Source of the DNA: DATEPR01 sp036273855
GTDB lineage: Bacteria; Actinomycetota; Actinomycetes; Mycobacteriales; Pseudonocardiaceae
Direction of reading: 5' to 3'
DNA: 64,000 nt
Assembly: GCA_036273855.1 (NCBI GenBank)
Contig: DASUGU010000007.1
Location: forward strand, 22,309 to 86,308
Shown here: positions 8,405 through 16,887 of the stretch, one piece after another
Numbering within the stretch: position 1 is the first letter of the stretch
Layout of the letters: each line of letters opens with the position of its first letter
Program-made: the position numbers and the translations under genes
The notes under the pieces: model-generated
The model's input: only the letters and a program-made list of their open reading frames with translations
Told to the model about the DNA's origin: nothing
Databases searched by the model: none

Positions 8405-9390
8405 CCGCCACCATTCACCCGGCACCGGTCCCGGCACCGGCAGCGGCCGGGCAGACCAAAGCCAAGCCCGATCCCCGCTACATCGCGCTGCGCAACTTCG
8501 CGATGTCCATCTCGGCCTTCAACATCTTCGGCTACACCCTGCTCGGTTTCGAGCAGCCATGGTTGTGGCCGATCCTCTCGATCATCATCGGCTACACGGC
8601 CGAGCTCACGTTCGAGATGATCAGCGCGTGGGCGTACAAGCGGGAGCCGCGCTTCCGCGGCCGGGGTTTCCGCGGCCTGTACGAGTTCCTGCTGCCGGCC
8701 CACATCACCGCCATCGCCGTCAACATGCTGCTGTACGCCAACGATCAGTACTGGCCGATCGCGTTCGGCGTGATCGTCGGCGTCGGTGCCAAGCACATCC
8801 TGCAGGCCCCGATCGCCGGCCGGATGCGGCACTTCATGAACCCGTCCAACTTCGGCATCACCGCCGTGCTGCTGTGCTTCTCGTCCTGGGCCAGCATCGC
8901 GCCGCCGTACGAGTTCAGTGAGAACGCCAACACCTTCTGGCGGGTGATGATCCCGGTGGTCATCGCCACGGCCGGCACCACGATCAACGCCATGCTGACC
9001 AGGAAGGTGCCGCTGATCGTGGGCTGGATGGGCGGCTTCGCCATCCAGGCGTTCCTGCGCCACTGGATCTGGCACGTGGCGCTGTACTCGGCGCTGGGCC
9101 CGATGACCGGCATCGCGTTCGTGCTGTTCACCAACTACATGATCAGCGACCCGGGCACGACGCCGTTCAAGGCCAAGAACCAGTTCATGTTCGGTTCGTC
9201 GGTCGCCGTGGTCTACGGCGTGCTGATGTTGTTCAACGTGGTGTACACCCTGTTCTTCGCGGTGTGCATCGTGTGCCTCCTGCGCGGTGCCGGCTGGTGG
9301 GTCGCGCACCTGATCGGCAAGGCCAAGAAACGCAGGATCGCTCTCGCGGAACCACCCGCGTCGGCGACGGAACTGCCCGCGGCGGCCTGA
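8401..9390 (+). CDS. unbU: UnbU-like integral membrane protein (RnfD/NqrB-related)
   Basis: The 329-residue protein has a short Ala/Pro-rich cytoplasmic lead and about ten hydrophobic segments. It matches UnbU of enediyne cassettes, which is distantly related to RnfD/NqrB. Recognisable stretches are FEMISAWAYKREPRFRGRG, MRHFMNPSNFGITAVLL and the NqrB/RnfD-like NYMISDPGTTP. The SGAT motif that carries covalent FMN in NqrB/RnfD is not seen. It is co-translated with unbV, suggesting a membrane-plus-exported-propeller complex, perhaps for electron transfer or cofactor maturation. This role is inference. A hairpin follows the stop. Confidence 0.8.
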   Translation: MTATIHPAPVPAPAAAGQTKAKPDPRYIALRNFAMSISAFNIFGYTLLGFEQPWLWPILSIIIGYTAELTFEMISAWAYKREPRFRGRGFRGLYEFLLPAHITAIAVNMLLYANDQYWPIAFGVIVGVGAKHILQAPIAGRMRHFMNPSNFGITAVLLCFSSWASIAPPYEFSENANTFWRVMIPVVIATAGTTINAMLTRKVPLIVGWMGGFAIQAFLRHWIWHVALYSALGPMTGIAFVLFTNYMISDPGTTPFKAKNQFMFGSSVAVVYGVLMLFNVVYTLFFAVCIVCLLRGAGWWVAHLIGKAKKRRIALAEPPASATELPAAA

Positions 9391-9404
9391 CACCCCCTCG
9401 GGAC

Positions 9405-9434
9405 CAGCGGCCGGACCCTCGGGTCCGGCCGCTG
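9405..9434 (+). terminator. Hairpin terminator after unbU
   Basis: A 14-base arm (9405-9418) is exactly complementary to 9421-9434 with only TC between, so the tip must open to a four-base loop. There is no T-run, as is common for actinobacterial terminators. It separates unbVU from the MFS gene. Confidence 0.7.
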
Positions 9435-9544
9435 TCGCGCGTCGGCGCTGGTAGGGCGATCGACATCACATATCGGACACGGGCAGGTACTGACAGGATC
9501 GTCGATGGACTGACCATTGCCGGACCGGGGAGGCCGCCGACCGC

Positions 9545-10783
9545 ATGCCGTCTCGTCGTGGCGTCGACCAGGTGCCGTCGGTGCGTCCCTCGGCCGGAGC
9601 GATGCTCAGGGGACTCATGCTGCCGGTGTTCCTGCCGGTCGTGGTCACCGAGGTGGGCAACGGTGCGGTCACCCCGGTCATCGCCACCACGACACACGCC
9701 TTCGGCGGGTCGACGGCGATCGCCGCGCTGATGACCGCCCTGCTGGGCATCGGCAGGGTGCTGGGCGACATCCCGGCGTCCATCCTGGCCGAGCGGGTCG
9801 GCGACCGGCGGTCCATGCTGATCGCGGCCGCCGTGTCGTTCGTCGCGTACGGCACCTGCCTGCTGTCCGGTTCGCTGCTCGCCTACGGTGCCGGCCTGCT
9901 GGTCGCCGGCAGCGCCAACGCCACGTTCTACCTGGCCAGACAGTCGTTCGTGATCGACACCGTCGACGTCGGCCTGCGCGCCAGGGCCCTGTCCGCGCTC
10001 GGCGGGTCGCACCGGATCGGCCTGTTCATCGGGCCACTGGTCGGCGCCGGGGTGATCGAACTGTGGGACGTGCGAGCGGCCTACGTCGTGGCCATCTCGG
10101 CGAACGCCCTGACCATGGTGCTGCTGGCCGTGGTCAAGGACGACACGTCGGCCGGCAAGGTCGCCAAGGAGCTGCGCGGGCGCGAGCACGGCTCGGGGCG
10201 CGTGCTGGTGGCCCACCGGCGGCTGTTCGCCACGCTGGGCCTGGCCATCATCGCGGTCGGCGCGGTGCGCGCGGCCCGGCAGACCGTGGTGCCCATCTGG
10301 GCGCTGCACATCGGGCTCGGCCCAGCCCAGACCAGTCTCATCTTCGCCATCGCCAGCGCGGTGGACATGGCCCTGTTCTACCCGGCCGGCAAGGTCATGG
10401 ACTCCTACGGCCGGCTGGCGATCGCGCTACCGGCGATGACCATCCTCGGCGCCACGATGGCGCTGCTGCCGCTCACCCACAGTCTGGTCATGCTGACGGT
10501 GGTGGCGATGAGCATGAGCTTCGGCAACGGCATCGGCGCCGGCATCATGATGACCCTGGGCGCCGACACCGCACCCGAGGCGGGGCGGCTGAGGTTCCTG
10601 GGCATCTGGCGGTTCCTCGGCGACTCCGGCAACGCGATCGGCCCACTGATCGTGTCGGTCATCGCCTCGCTGGTCACCCTGTCGATCGGCATCGTCGCGG
10701 TCGGGTCGCTGGGCATCGGCGCCGCGATCGGCCTGTGGCTCGTCGTGCCCAAGTACTCGCCGTTCGCCTATCGTCGCCGCTAG
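9545..10783 (+). CDS. MFS transporter, 12-TM drug-efflux type
   Basis: This 412-residue protein has about twelve hydrophobic segments. The MFS loop-2/3 motif is visible as DIPASILAERVGDRRSML near residue 75, and the second-half equivalent near residue 280. GTG/ATG-rich leader DNA precedes ATG 9545, with GGGGAGG about eleven bases upstream. It follows unbVU after a terminator, so it is probably transcribed separately, although export of a product handled by unbVU cannot be excluded. The substrate is unknown. Downstream lies the repeat element at 10869-11306. Confidence 0.8.
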   Translation: MPSRRGVDQVPSVRPSAGAMLRGLMLPVFLPVVVTEVGNGAVTPVIATTTHAFGGSTAIAALMTALLGIGRVLGDIPASILAERVGDRRSMLIAAAVSFVAYGTCLLSGSLLAYGAGLLVAGSANATFYLARQSFVIDTVDVGLRARALSALGGSHRIGLFIGPLVGAGVIELWDVRAAYVVAISANALTMVLLAVVKDDTSAGKVAKELRGREHGSGRVLVAHRRLFATLGLAIIAVGAVRAARQTVVPIWALHIGLGPAQTSLIFAIASAVDMALFYPAGKVMDSYGRLAIALPAMTILGATMALLPLTHSLVMLTVVAMSMSFGNGIGAGIMMTLGADTAPEAGRLRFLGIWRFLGDSGNAIGPLIVSVIASLVTLSIGIVAVGSLGIGAAIGLWLVVPKYSPFAYRRR

Positions 10784-10868
10784 ACGCTGTTCCCCGTGCT
10801 CGTCACCACCGCCGAGTCCGCCGCGGAGCTGACCTCAAGTTCGGCCGTTCGCGGGGTTGTTACGTCGG

Positions 10869-11306
10869 CGGGTTGGGGTTGGCTCGGCCGCTCCCTCCTT
10901 TTGAGGGTTTGATGCCGGGCCACCGTTGTCAAGGTCGCTTCGCGTCGCTTCGCGATGGCCTTCGGCCAACCTGGACAACGGAGTCCCGGCATCAAGATCA
11001 GCTGGGTGAGAAGGAGCGGCGGAGAAGACTGGATCGTCCAGAAAGCCAGTGCCACCAAGGATTGGGCAGCACTCGCGCTTCGCCCCGGCAGGACTGCGAC
11101 TTCGCTCGGCCGGGGCAATGTCAGGTCTTGGGGCATATCGTCGCTTCAGTCCTGGCCGCTCCCTCATACCCAGCCTTCTTTTGCGTTGGGTCGTTGCTGT
11201 CCAGTGTGGCGAAGCCATCGCGAAGCGACGCCGGAGGCGCACTTGACAGCGGCGGCCCAACGCAAACCCTCCACAGAGAGGGAGCGGCCCGAGCCAACCC
11301 CGACCC
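10869..11306. repeat. Intergenic element A: full-length form, two cloverleaf modules around a conserved core
   Basis: The element is bounded by imperfect ~28-bp terminal inverted repeats (10870-10897 and 11279-11306). Module A1 (stem 10910-10935 with 10969-10994) is in reverse orientation, and module A2 (stem 11180-11206 with 11240-11266) in forward orientation. The loops tile exactly into three mini-hairpins: A1 has 3, 4 and 5 bp; A2 has 4, 4 and 4 bp. A core of about 150 bases lies between them. Bases 11013-11067 are identical, in inverted orientation, to 46306-46360 of element B. It fills the gap between convergent genes. Reading frames inside it are judged spurious. Confidence 0.85.
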
Positions 11307-11328
11307 AGGCACCAGCCCACCCCGGAAC

Positions 11329-12372
11329 TCAGATACCGATCCGCTCCATCAGCCGCTCCCGATGCTCAGCCGGGTCCCCAAGGAACTGCTGATCAAAGTG
11401 CGCCCGCTTGAAGTACAGATGAGCGTCATGCTCCCAGGTAAACCCGATACCACCATGAATCTGGATGTTCTCCGCAGCCGCATGACTGAACGTGTCCGAC
11501 GCATAGGCCTTGACCAGCGGCGCGATCACCGGCAGCTCATCTGACTCGTCAGCCACCGCCCAGGCCGCGTACAGCACAGCCGACCGCGTCGACTCGACCT
11601 CCAGCAACAGATCCGCACACCGGTGCTTGATCGTCTGGAACGTGCCGATCGGCCGGTTGAACTGCTCCCTGGTCTTGGCGTAGGCCACAGCCATGTCCAG
11701 TGCCGCCTGCGCCCCACCCAACTGCTCGGCCGCCAGAGCGACAGCCGCCCGGTCCACAGCAACGGACAACGACGCAGCCGAGCCGGCCACCGTGGCAGGG
11801 GCGTCGGCGAAGGTGATCGTGGCCAGGCGCCGGGTCTGGTCGAGGGTGGCCGCCGGGATCACCGTGACGCCGGGTGCGTCGGCGGCGACCGCGAACAGGG
11901 AATCGCCGGTCGTGACCAGGATCAGCGAGGCCGTGGCACCGTCCAGGACCAGGTCGCGCGGGCCGGTCAGCCGCCCATCGTCCGCTGTCAGCTCGGAATC
12001 GCCCAGCGCGAGCGTCGCGATCGTTTCGCCGGATGCGATGCCCGGCAGGTAGCGTTGCCGGGCCGCTTCGTCACCGCAGCACAGCAGCGCGTTCGCGGCC
12101 AGGACGGCGGAGGCGAAGTAGGGGCCGCTGTACAGTGCCCTGCCCAGCTCTTCCAGCACGATCGCCTGCTCCACGAAGGTGAACCCGGCGCCGCCGTACT
12201 GCTCGGGAATCGCCAGCGCCGGCAGGCCGAGTTGGCTGCCGATCTGTTCCCACACCGCTGCGTCGTAGCCGGACGGGGTGTCCATCAGGTCGCGGACCGC
12301 GTGCTTCTCCGCGAGGAACTTCCGGACCGACGCCCGCAGTTCCCGTTGTTCCTGGCTCTCCGCCAACCGCAT
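11329..12372 (-). CDS. Acyl-CoA dehydrogenase, partner subunit of a heteromeric pair
   Basis: This 347-residue flavoprotein has the ACAD order: helical N-domain (residues 1-110), a weakly conserved middle barrel, and C-terminal helical domain with YAKTREQFNRPIGTFQTIKH. The C-terminal block ENIQIHGGIGFTWEHDAHLYFKRA is typical of the smaller subunits of alpha2beta2 FadE pairs known from actinobacterial steroid side-chain breakdown. ATG 12372 has GGAG five bases upstream and lies 11 bases after the partner gene. The downstream neighbour is element A. It would desaturate an acyl-CoA of the island's pathway. The protein is slightly short for the family. Confidence 0.85.
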   Translation of the reverse strand: MRLAESQEQRELRASVRKFLAEKHAVRDLMDTPSGYDAAVWEQIGSQLGLPALAIPEQYGGAGFTFVEQAIVLEELGRALYSGPYFASAVLAANALLCCGDEAARQRYLPGIASGETIATLALGDSELTADDGRLTGPRDLVLDGATASLILVTTGDSLFAVAADAPGVTVIPAATLDQTRRLATITFADAPATVAGSAASLSVAVDRAAVALAAEQLGGAQAALDMAVAYAKTREQFNRPIGTFQTIKHRCADLLLEVESTRSAVLYAAWAVADESDELPVIAPLVKAYASDTFSHAAAENIQIHGGIGFTWEHDAHLYFKRAHFDQQFLGDPAEHRERLMERIGI

Positions 12373-12383
12373 GGTCGCTCCGT

Positions 12384-13589
12384 TCACCTGGGCAGGCCGA
12401 GGGCCCGCTCGGCGATGATGTTGCGCTGGATCTCGCTGGTGCCCGAGTAGATCGTGCCGCTGCGGCTGGCCAGGTAGACGTTCTGCCAGTCGGTGGTCGG
12501 GTAGCCGTCCCCGTCCGGCCGGACCAGGCCGGCGCCGCCGACGATGGTCATCGCGACCTCGCCGAGCCGCTTGTGGTACTCGCTCCAGAACAGCTTGGTG
12601 ATGGACGCCTCCGGGCCGGGCTGGCGGCCCTCGGCCACCTGGGCCAGCGTCCGCACGCCGCTGTACTTCATCAACTGCACCTGGGTGTAGGCCCACGCCA
12701 GTTGCTGCCGGATGAGCGGGTCGGTGTGCCGGCCGTACTTGCGGGCCGTGTCCACCAACTCCCAGAACTCCTGCTCGAACCGCAGGTGCTGCACGGTGGC
12801 CCGGCCGCCGCGCTCGTGGCCCAGCGTGGTCATCGCGACCCGCCAGCCGTTGTGCAGGCCGCCGATGATGTTGGTCAGCGGCGCCCGCACGCCGTCCAGG
12901 AAGTCCTCGCAGAACTCGGCGGCGCCGGACATCTGGCGGATCGGCCGGTAGGTGACCTCCGGTCCGGTGAACGGGATCAGCACGTAGGACAGGCCGGAGT
13001 GCTTGGGCGCCTCGGGGTCGGTCCGGCACAGGACGAACATCATGTTCGCCTTGGCGGCGCCCGAGGTCCACACCTTCTGGCCGGTGACCACGATCTCGTC
13101 GCCGTCCACCACTCCCCTGGTCTCCACTGCCGCCAGGTCGGAGCCGTGACCGGGTTCGGAGAAGCCCTGGCAGTAGACGTCCTCGCCGGACACGATCCGG
13201 GGCAGGAAGTGCGCCTTCTGCTCGGGTGTGGCGTGCACCAGGATCGACGGGCCGACGAACCCCTCCCCCATGCCGCGCACCACCCTGGGCACGCCTGCCC
13301 GGGCGAACTCCTCGTTCAGCACGGCCACCCGCACGCCGTCCATGCCCTGGCCGCCGTACTCGGCAGGCCACTGCGGACACACCAGCCGGGCGTCGGTCAG
13401 CAGTCGTTCCCACTCCTGGTAGCGCGGGTCGGCCAGCGCGGCCTCCAGGCCGTCGGGCCGGTGACCGCCGGTGGTGCCGAAGGACTGCCAGTCGGTCAGA
13501 TCGGCCAGGCCGACGGGCGTGTTCGTGGCCACCCACGACCGCAGATCCACCCGGAAGTCCGCGATGTCTGGTCCGAGATCGAGCTCCAC
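12384..13589 (-). CDS. Acyl-CoA dehydrogenase, large subunit of a heteromeric pair
   Basis: This 401-residue FadE-like protein carries the FAD/substrate motifs CQGFSEPGHGSDLA (near 140) and VTGQKVWTSGA (near 165), and the C-terminal YSGTSEIQRNIIAERALGLPR. At the position where many acyl-CoA dehydrogenases hold the catalytic Glu (YEGT), this protein has Ser (YSGT). That fits an alpha2beta2 enzyme in which active-site roles are split between subunits. It is the first gene of the minus-strand operon and diverges from the SDR operon across a CTAGA-N7-TCTAG operator. Confidence 0.88.
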   Translation of the reverse strand: MELDLGPDIADFRVDLRSWVATNTPVGLADLTDWQSFGTTGGHRPDGLEAALADPRYQEWERLLTDARLVCPQWPAEYGGQGMDGVRVAVLNEEFARAGVPRVVRGMGEGFVGPSILVHATPEQKAHFLPRIVSGEDVYCQGFSEPGHGSDLAAVETRGVVDGDEIVVTGQKVWTSGAAKANMMFVLCRTDPEAPKHSGLSYVLIPFTGPEVTYRPIRQMSGAAEFCEDFLDGVRAPLTNIIGGLHNGWRVAMTTLGHERGGRATVQHLRFEQEFWELVDTARKYGRHTDPLIRQQLAWAYTQVQLMKYSGVRTLAQVAEGRQPGPEASITKLFWSEYHKRLGEVAMTIVGGAGLVRPDGDGYPTTDWQNVYLASRSGTIYSGTSEIQRNIIAERALGLPR

Positions 13590-13613
13590 GGCCTGCCTCC
13601 TCGCGCCGGAATA

Positions 13614-13630
13614 CTAGAATTGAATTCTAG
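13614..13630. promoter_or_regulatory. Operator CTAGA-N7-TCTAG in the divergent ACAD/SDR promoter
   Basis: CTAGA (13614-13618) and TCTAG (13626-13630) are separated by seven bases, within a nearly perfect 19-bp palindrome (13613-13631). The same half-sites and spacing recur at 20740-20756. A further perfect 12-bp palindrome, GATTCTAGAATC, is at 13682-13693 just ahead of the SDR ribosome site. The layout resembles KstR-like TetR operators. The TetR gene at 20838 is the likely owner. Confidence 0.65.
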
Positions 13631-13710
13631 TCACTCGCCCGATGTCAACACCTTGACAGTCGCGGCTGATCACCCGAAGCTGATTCTAGAATCTCTGGAG
13701 GGTGGGTCGT

Positions 13711-14517
13711 ATGGGTCTGCTGGACGGGCGGGTCGCCGTCGTCACCGGCGCGAGCCGGGGCATCGGCGCCGCCATCGCGGAACGGTTCGCGGCCGAGGGT
13801 GCCGCCGTGGCCGTCAGCGCGCGTACCGCCGCCGAGGGCGACCACCGCCTGCCGGGCAGCATCGCCGACACCGTGGCCCGCATCGAAGCGGCCGGCGGCA
13901 CCGCGCGGGCGTTCCGCGCCGACCTGTCCGACACCGACGACCGGGCCCGGCTCGTCGCCGATGTCACCGCGACCCTGGGCGACATCGACATCCTGGTGAA
14001 CAACGCCGCCGTCACCTACTTCACGCCGATCCGCGAGTTCACCGCCCGCCGGTTCGCGCTGATGTTCGAGGTGCAGGTGACCGCGCCGACCCATCTGGCC
14101 CAGCTCATCGCGCCCGGCATGTGCGAGCGGGGCCGCGGCTGGATCCTGAACATCTCGTCCGGCGCCGCCCGCCACCCGACGCTGCCACCCGCCGAGCGGG
14201 CGCTGCGCGGCGGCACCGTCTACGGCATGTGCAAGGCAGCCATCGAGCGGTTCTCCACCGGACTGGCCGCCGAGCTGTACCAGTACAACGTCGCGGTGAA
14301 CGCGCTGTCGCCGACCAAGGTGGTACCAACGCCGGGCACCCTGTTCCACCACCTGACCACCGAGGACGATCCCAACGCCGAACCGCCCGCCGTGATGGCC
14401 GAGGCGGCCCTGGAGCTGTGCCACGCACCGGCCGCCGAGCGCAGCGGGCGGGTGGCCTACTCGCAGCAGTTGCTCGCCGAGTTCGGCGTCGAGATCCCGA
14501 CGGCAGCGCATGGCTGA
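13711..14517 (+). CDS. Short-chain dehydrogenase/reductase
   Basis: A classical SDR of 268 residues. It has the NAD(P)-binding TGASRGIG at about residue 13, NNAA at about 95, the Ser in NISSGAA, and the catalytic pair YGMCK. ATG 13711 lies eight bases after GGAGGG; an in-frame GTG nine bases earlier would leave too little room. The stop region overlaps the next gene by eight bases. Within the operon SDR-DUF35-thiolase it probably oxidises a beta-hydroxyacyl or ring-hydroxyl intermediate. The exact substrate cannot be told. Confidence 0.85.
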   Translation: MGLLDGRVAVVTGASRGIGAAIAERFAAEGAAVAVSARTAAEGDHRLPGSIADTVARIEAAGGTARAFRADLSDTDDRARLVADVTATLGDIDILVNNAAVTYFTPIREFTARRFALMFEVQVTAPTHLAQLIAPGMCERGRGWILNISSGAARHPTLPPAERALRGGTVYGMCKAAIERFSTGLAAELYQYNVAVNALSPTKVVPTPGTLFHHLTTEDDPNAEPPAVMAEAALELCHAPAAERSGRVAYSQQLLAEFGVEIPTAAHG

Positions 14518-14923
14518 GCGGACCAAGGCGGTTCCCGAACCGACGCCGGAGACCCGGCCCTACTGGGACGGCGCTGCGGCCGGCGAGCTGAGGTTGCAGC
14601 GCTGCACCGACTGCGGCACGGCGTTCTTCTACCCCCGCACCAGTTGCCCGCACTGCGGATCGGCCGCCGTCGAGTGGTTCACCGCGAGCGGCCGGGCGAC
14701 GCTCTACTCGTACACGATCACGCACCGCCCGGCGCCCGGTTTCGAGGCTCCGTACGCCATCGCCGTGGTGCAGTTGGCCGAAGGCCCCCGGATGATGACC
14801 AACATCGTCGGCATCCCGAACACGCCGGACAATCTGGTGCTGGACATGGACCTGGAGGTCACCTTCGAGCAGCGCGGCGAGTTCGCGATACCGCAGTTCC
14901 GGCCGGCCGGAGCGCAGGCATGA
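14510..14923 (+). CDS. DUF35 OB-fold protein with zinc ribbon
   Basis: This 137-residue protein has a rubredoxin-like zinc ribbon with two Cys pairs (CTDCG and CPHCG, residues ~33-50). An OB-fold acyl-CoA-binding domain follows, beginning ATLYSYTITHRPAPGFEAPYA. Proteins of this type form complexes with thiolase-like enzymes (for example the DUF35 domain of ChsH2 with Ltp2). The gene overlaps both neighbours, and its stop forms ATGA with the thiolase-like start, so a stable 1:1 complex is expected. It has no catalytic residues of its own. Confidence 0.88.
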   Translation: MAERTKAVPEPTPETRPYWDGAAAGELRLQRCTDCGTAFFYPRTSCPHCGSAAVEWFTASGRATLYSYTITHRPAPGFEAPYAIAVVQLAEGPRMMTNIVGIPNTPDNLVLDMDLEVTFEQRGEFAIPQFRPAGAQA

Positions 14924-16059
14924 CGGGCGTGGCGATCGTCGGCGCCGCCGAGACCGACGAGGTCGGCGTCCTGCCCAACCACTCCACGCTGGCCCTGCAC
15001 GTCGAGGGCGCGCGCAACGCACTCGCCGACGCCGGCTTGCGACCGTCCGACATCGACGGCATCGCATCCGTGTCCGCACCCGGCCCGATCCAGGTGGCGC
15101 ACGCCCTGGGCGTCACGCCACGATGGATCGACGGCACGGGCGTCGGCGGCACGTCGTTCCTGTTCCACGTCCGGCACGCGGCCGCTGCCATCCAGGCCGG
15201 GCACGCGTCGACGATCCTCATCACGCACGGCGAGTCCGGCCGGTCCAGGGTGGGCGCCACCCGCTACCCGCACTCGCCGTCCACCCCGATGGGCCAGTTC
15301 GAGTCGCCCTACGGCACGTTCGGCCCGCCGACCACGTTCACCATCCCGCTGCTGCGCTACATGAAGGAGTTCGGCCTGACGCCCGAACAGCTGGCGTCGG
15401 TACCGGTGGCGCAACGCAAATGGGCGGCGCTCAATCCCAGGGCGATGTACCGCGACCCGATCACGGTGGCCGACGTGCTGGCGTCCCGGCTCATCTCCTA
15501 CCCCTTCCACCTGCTGGAATGCTGCCTGGTCACCGACGGCGGCGGCGCCCTGATCGTCACCTCCGCCGAACGCGCCGCCGACCTGCCCCGCCCGCCGGTC
15601 CACGTGCTGGGCACCGGTGAGACGTTCGAGTCGCCGATGATCTCCCAGATGGCCGACTTCACCACATCGGCCGCGTTCCGCCGCTCGTCCGCCGACGCCT
15701 TCGCCGAGGCCGGTGTGTCTACTTCGGACATCGACCACGTGATGATCTACGACGCGTTCGCCCACGTGCCCATCTATGGTCTGGAGGACATGGGCTTCGT
15801 CGGGCGTGGCGAGGCTGGGCCGTTCATCGCCGAGGGCAATACCTCTCCTGGCGGTCGGCTTCCGTTGAACACCAACGGTGGCGGACTGTCCTACACGCAC
15901 ACCGGCATGTACGGGATGTTCCTGCTCCAGGAGTCGGTCCGCCAGTTGCGCGGTGAGGCGCCGGCCCAGGTGCCGGGCGTGGAGGTCGGGGTGGCACTGG
16001 GCAACGGCGGCATGTTCATGGCTGCCGGTTGCCTGGTCCTGGCCAACCGGCTGCCGTAG
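14920..16059 (+). CDS. Thiolase-superfamily protein, SCP2/Ltp2-like (probable side-chain aldolase)
   Basis: The 379-residue protein has the thiolase fold markers GVAIVGAAET at the start, and GNTSPGGRLPLNTNGGGLSYTH and ALGNGGMFMAAG towards the end. The nucleophilic Cys of true thiolases is missing: the corresponding stretch reads GVGGTSFLFHVRHAAAAI. Loss of that Cys and coupling to a DUF35 gene are the hallmarks of Ltp2-type retro-aldolases, which release propionyl- or acetyl-CoA from a hydroxylated side chain. The Tyr residues in YTHTGMYG are candidate catalytic groups. The assignment to aldol cleavage is inference; an SCP2-type thiolase remains possible. Confidence 0.8.
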   Translation: MTGVAIVGAAETDEVGVLPNHSTLALHVEGARNALADAGLRPSDIDGIASVSAPGPIQVAHALGVTPRWIDGTGVGGTSFLFHVRHAAAAIQAGHASTILITHGESGRSRVGATRYPHSPSTPMGQFESPYGTFGPPTTFTIPLLRYMKEFGLTPEQLASVPVAQRKWAALNPRAMYRDPITVADVLASRLISYPFHLLECCLVTDGGGALIVTSAERAADLPRPPVHVLGTGETFESPMISQMADFTTSAAFRRSSADAFAEAGVSTSDIDHVMIYDAFAHVPIYGLEDMGFVGRGEAGPFIAEGNTSPGGRLPLNTNGGGLSYTHTGMYGMFLLQESVRQLRGEAPAQVPGVEVGVALGNGGMFMAAGCLVLANRLP

Positions 16060-16061
16060 CT

Positions 16062-16424
16062 TCAGGCGGCCGAGACGATCTCCGGGGCCAGCGGGGCGAT
16101 CGCACCGATGATCTCGTCGACCGTTGGCTGGTCCACGCCGGCGGCCGACAGCGCGGCGATCAGGTGTGTCGCGACGAGGTCGAAATGTTCCTGCATGATG
16201 CCCCGCCCCTGGTGCACCTGCTTCATCGGCACACCGACGTAGGGGTCGGGACCACCGAGCGCTGCGGCGAAGAACTCGACCTGCCGCCCCTTCAGCCGGG
16301 ACATGTTGGTGCCACTGAAGAATCCGGCCAACGACGGATCGCCCAGTACGCGTACGTAGAAGTCGTCCACGACGGAGGTCAGTGCTTCGTGGCCACCGAT
16401 ACGGTCGTACACCGTGTCGCTCAT
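16062..16424 (-). CDS. Truncated haemoglobin, group I type
   Basis: A compact globin of 120 residues beginning MSDTVYDRIGG. Family landmarks are RIGG at the N-terminus, VVDDFYVRVLGD, the FF pair in LAGFFSGTN, GRQVEFFAAALGG, and the proximal His in PMKQVHQGRGI. Such globins handle NO or oxygen in the cytoplasm. An in-frame GTG at 16430 is an alternative start; neither has a strong ribosome site. The gene ends two bases from the convergent thiolase-like gene. Its upstream region contains repeat element C. Confidence 0.85.
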   Translation of the reverse strand: MSDTVYDRIGGHEALTSVVDDFYVRVLGDPSLAGFFSGTNMSRLKGRQVEFFAAALGGPDPYVGVPMKQVHQGRGIMQEHFDLVATHLIAALSAAGVDQPTVDEIIGAIAPLAPEIVSAA

Positions 16425-16887
16425 TGTCACCGTCCATGTCGGGGTCGTCGTTGGCGCTGGAAGAGCATACGGGGACGATCTTCTTCACATGTTCAATGTC
16501 AAGAAGTGGGGATGTACGGCGGAGTCTGTTGCGGCAGATGGCTGTGATCGGTTCGTACCAAGGCTGGGCTCGACCCGAGGGTTGGGCTTGGTTCGCCCGC
16601 CGCGGGGAGGAATGGATCGGCCCGGGTTCGGGCCCAGTGCCAGTTGCGTTGCCGGCTACCGGCTCAGCCCACCCCGGATCAGTCCAAGACATCCGGTGTG
16701 AGCAGCGGTTCATTCTCCCCCGCTCCCAACACCCAGCCTCCTTGATGCCGGGACGAGCCTGTCAAGAGTGGCCGAAGGCCATTGCGCAGCGACGCGCAGC
16801 GCTCTTGACAGGATTGGCCCGGCATCAAACAATCCAAAAAAGAGGGAGCGGGCGAGCGAAACCCCAACCCCGCCGGGAACCGACAAA
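16425..16887. repeat. Intergenic region with element C: single cloverleaf module
   Basis: The module stem is 16743-16768 with 16802-16827. Ten-bp outer and inner segments are perfect and a 6-base internal segment is partly mismatched. The 33-base loop tiles into mini-hairpins of 5 bp (16769-16781), 4 bp with one wobble (16782-16792) and 3 bp (16793-16801). It is flanked by the family marks CCGCTCCC...CACCCAGCC on the left and AAAAAGAGGGAGCGG on the right. A degenerate copy of the right end appears inverted near 16577-16605. The rest of the gap holds the globin promoter; no gene was seen. Confidence 0.8.

Noticed and set aside
6509..8437. Very long antisense frame opposite unbV (642 codons)
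   Set aside because: High-GC coding DNA leaves the opposite strand open. The sense frame has clear domains, signal and ribosome site.
6422..10783. Enediyne biosynthetic gene cluster
   Set aside because: Only the UnbV/UnbU pair is present; polyketide synthase, thioesterase and UnbL are missing.
10955..11392. Open frames of 100-160 codons inside elements A and B (for example 10955-11392 and 46122-46418), sharing GGEDWIVQKASATKDWA
   Set aside because: Both strands give similar frames because the DNA itself is repeated. The shared stretch is in a 55-base block identical at DNA level, and there are no ribosome sites. The hairpin covariation explains the conservation better than coding.
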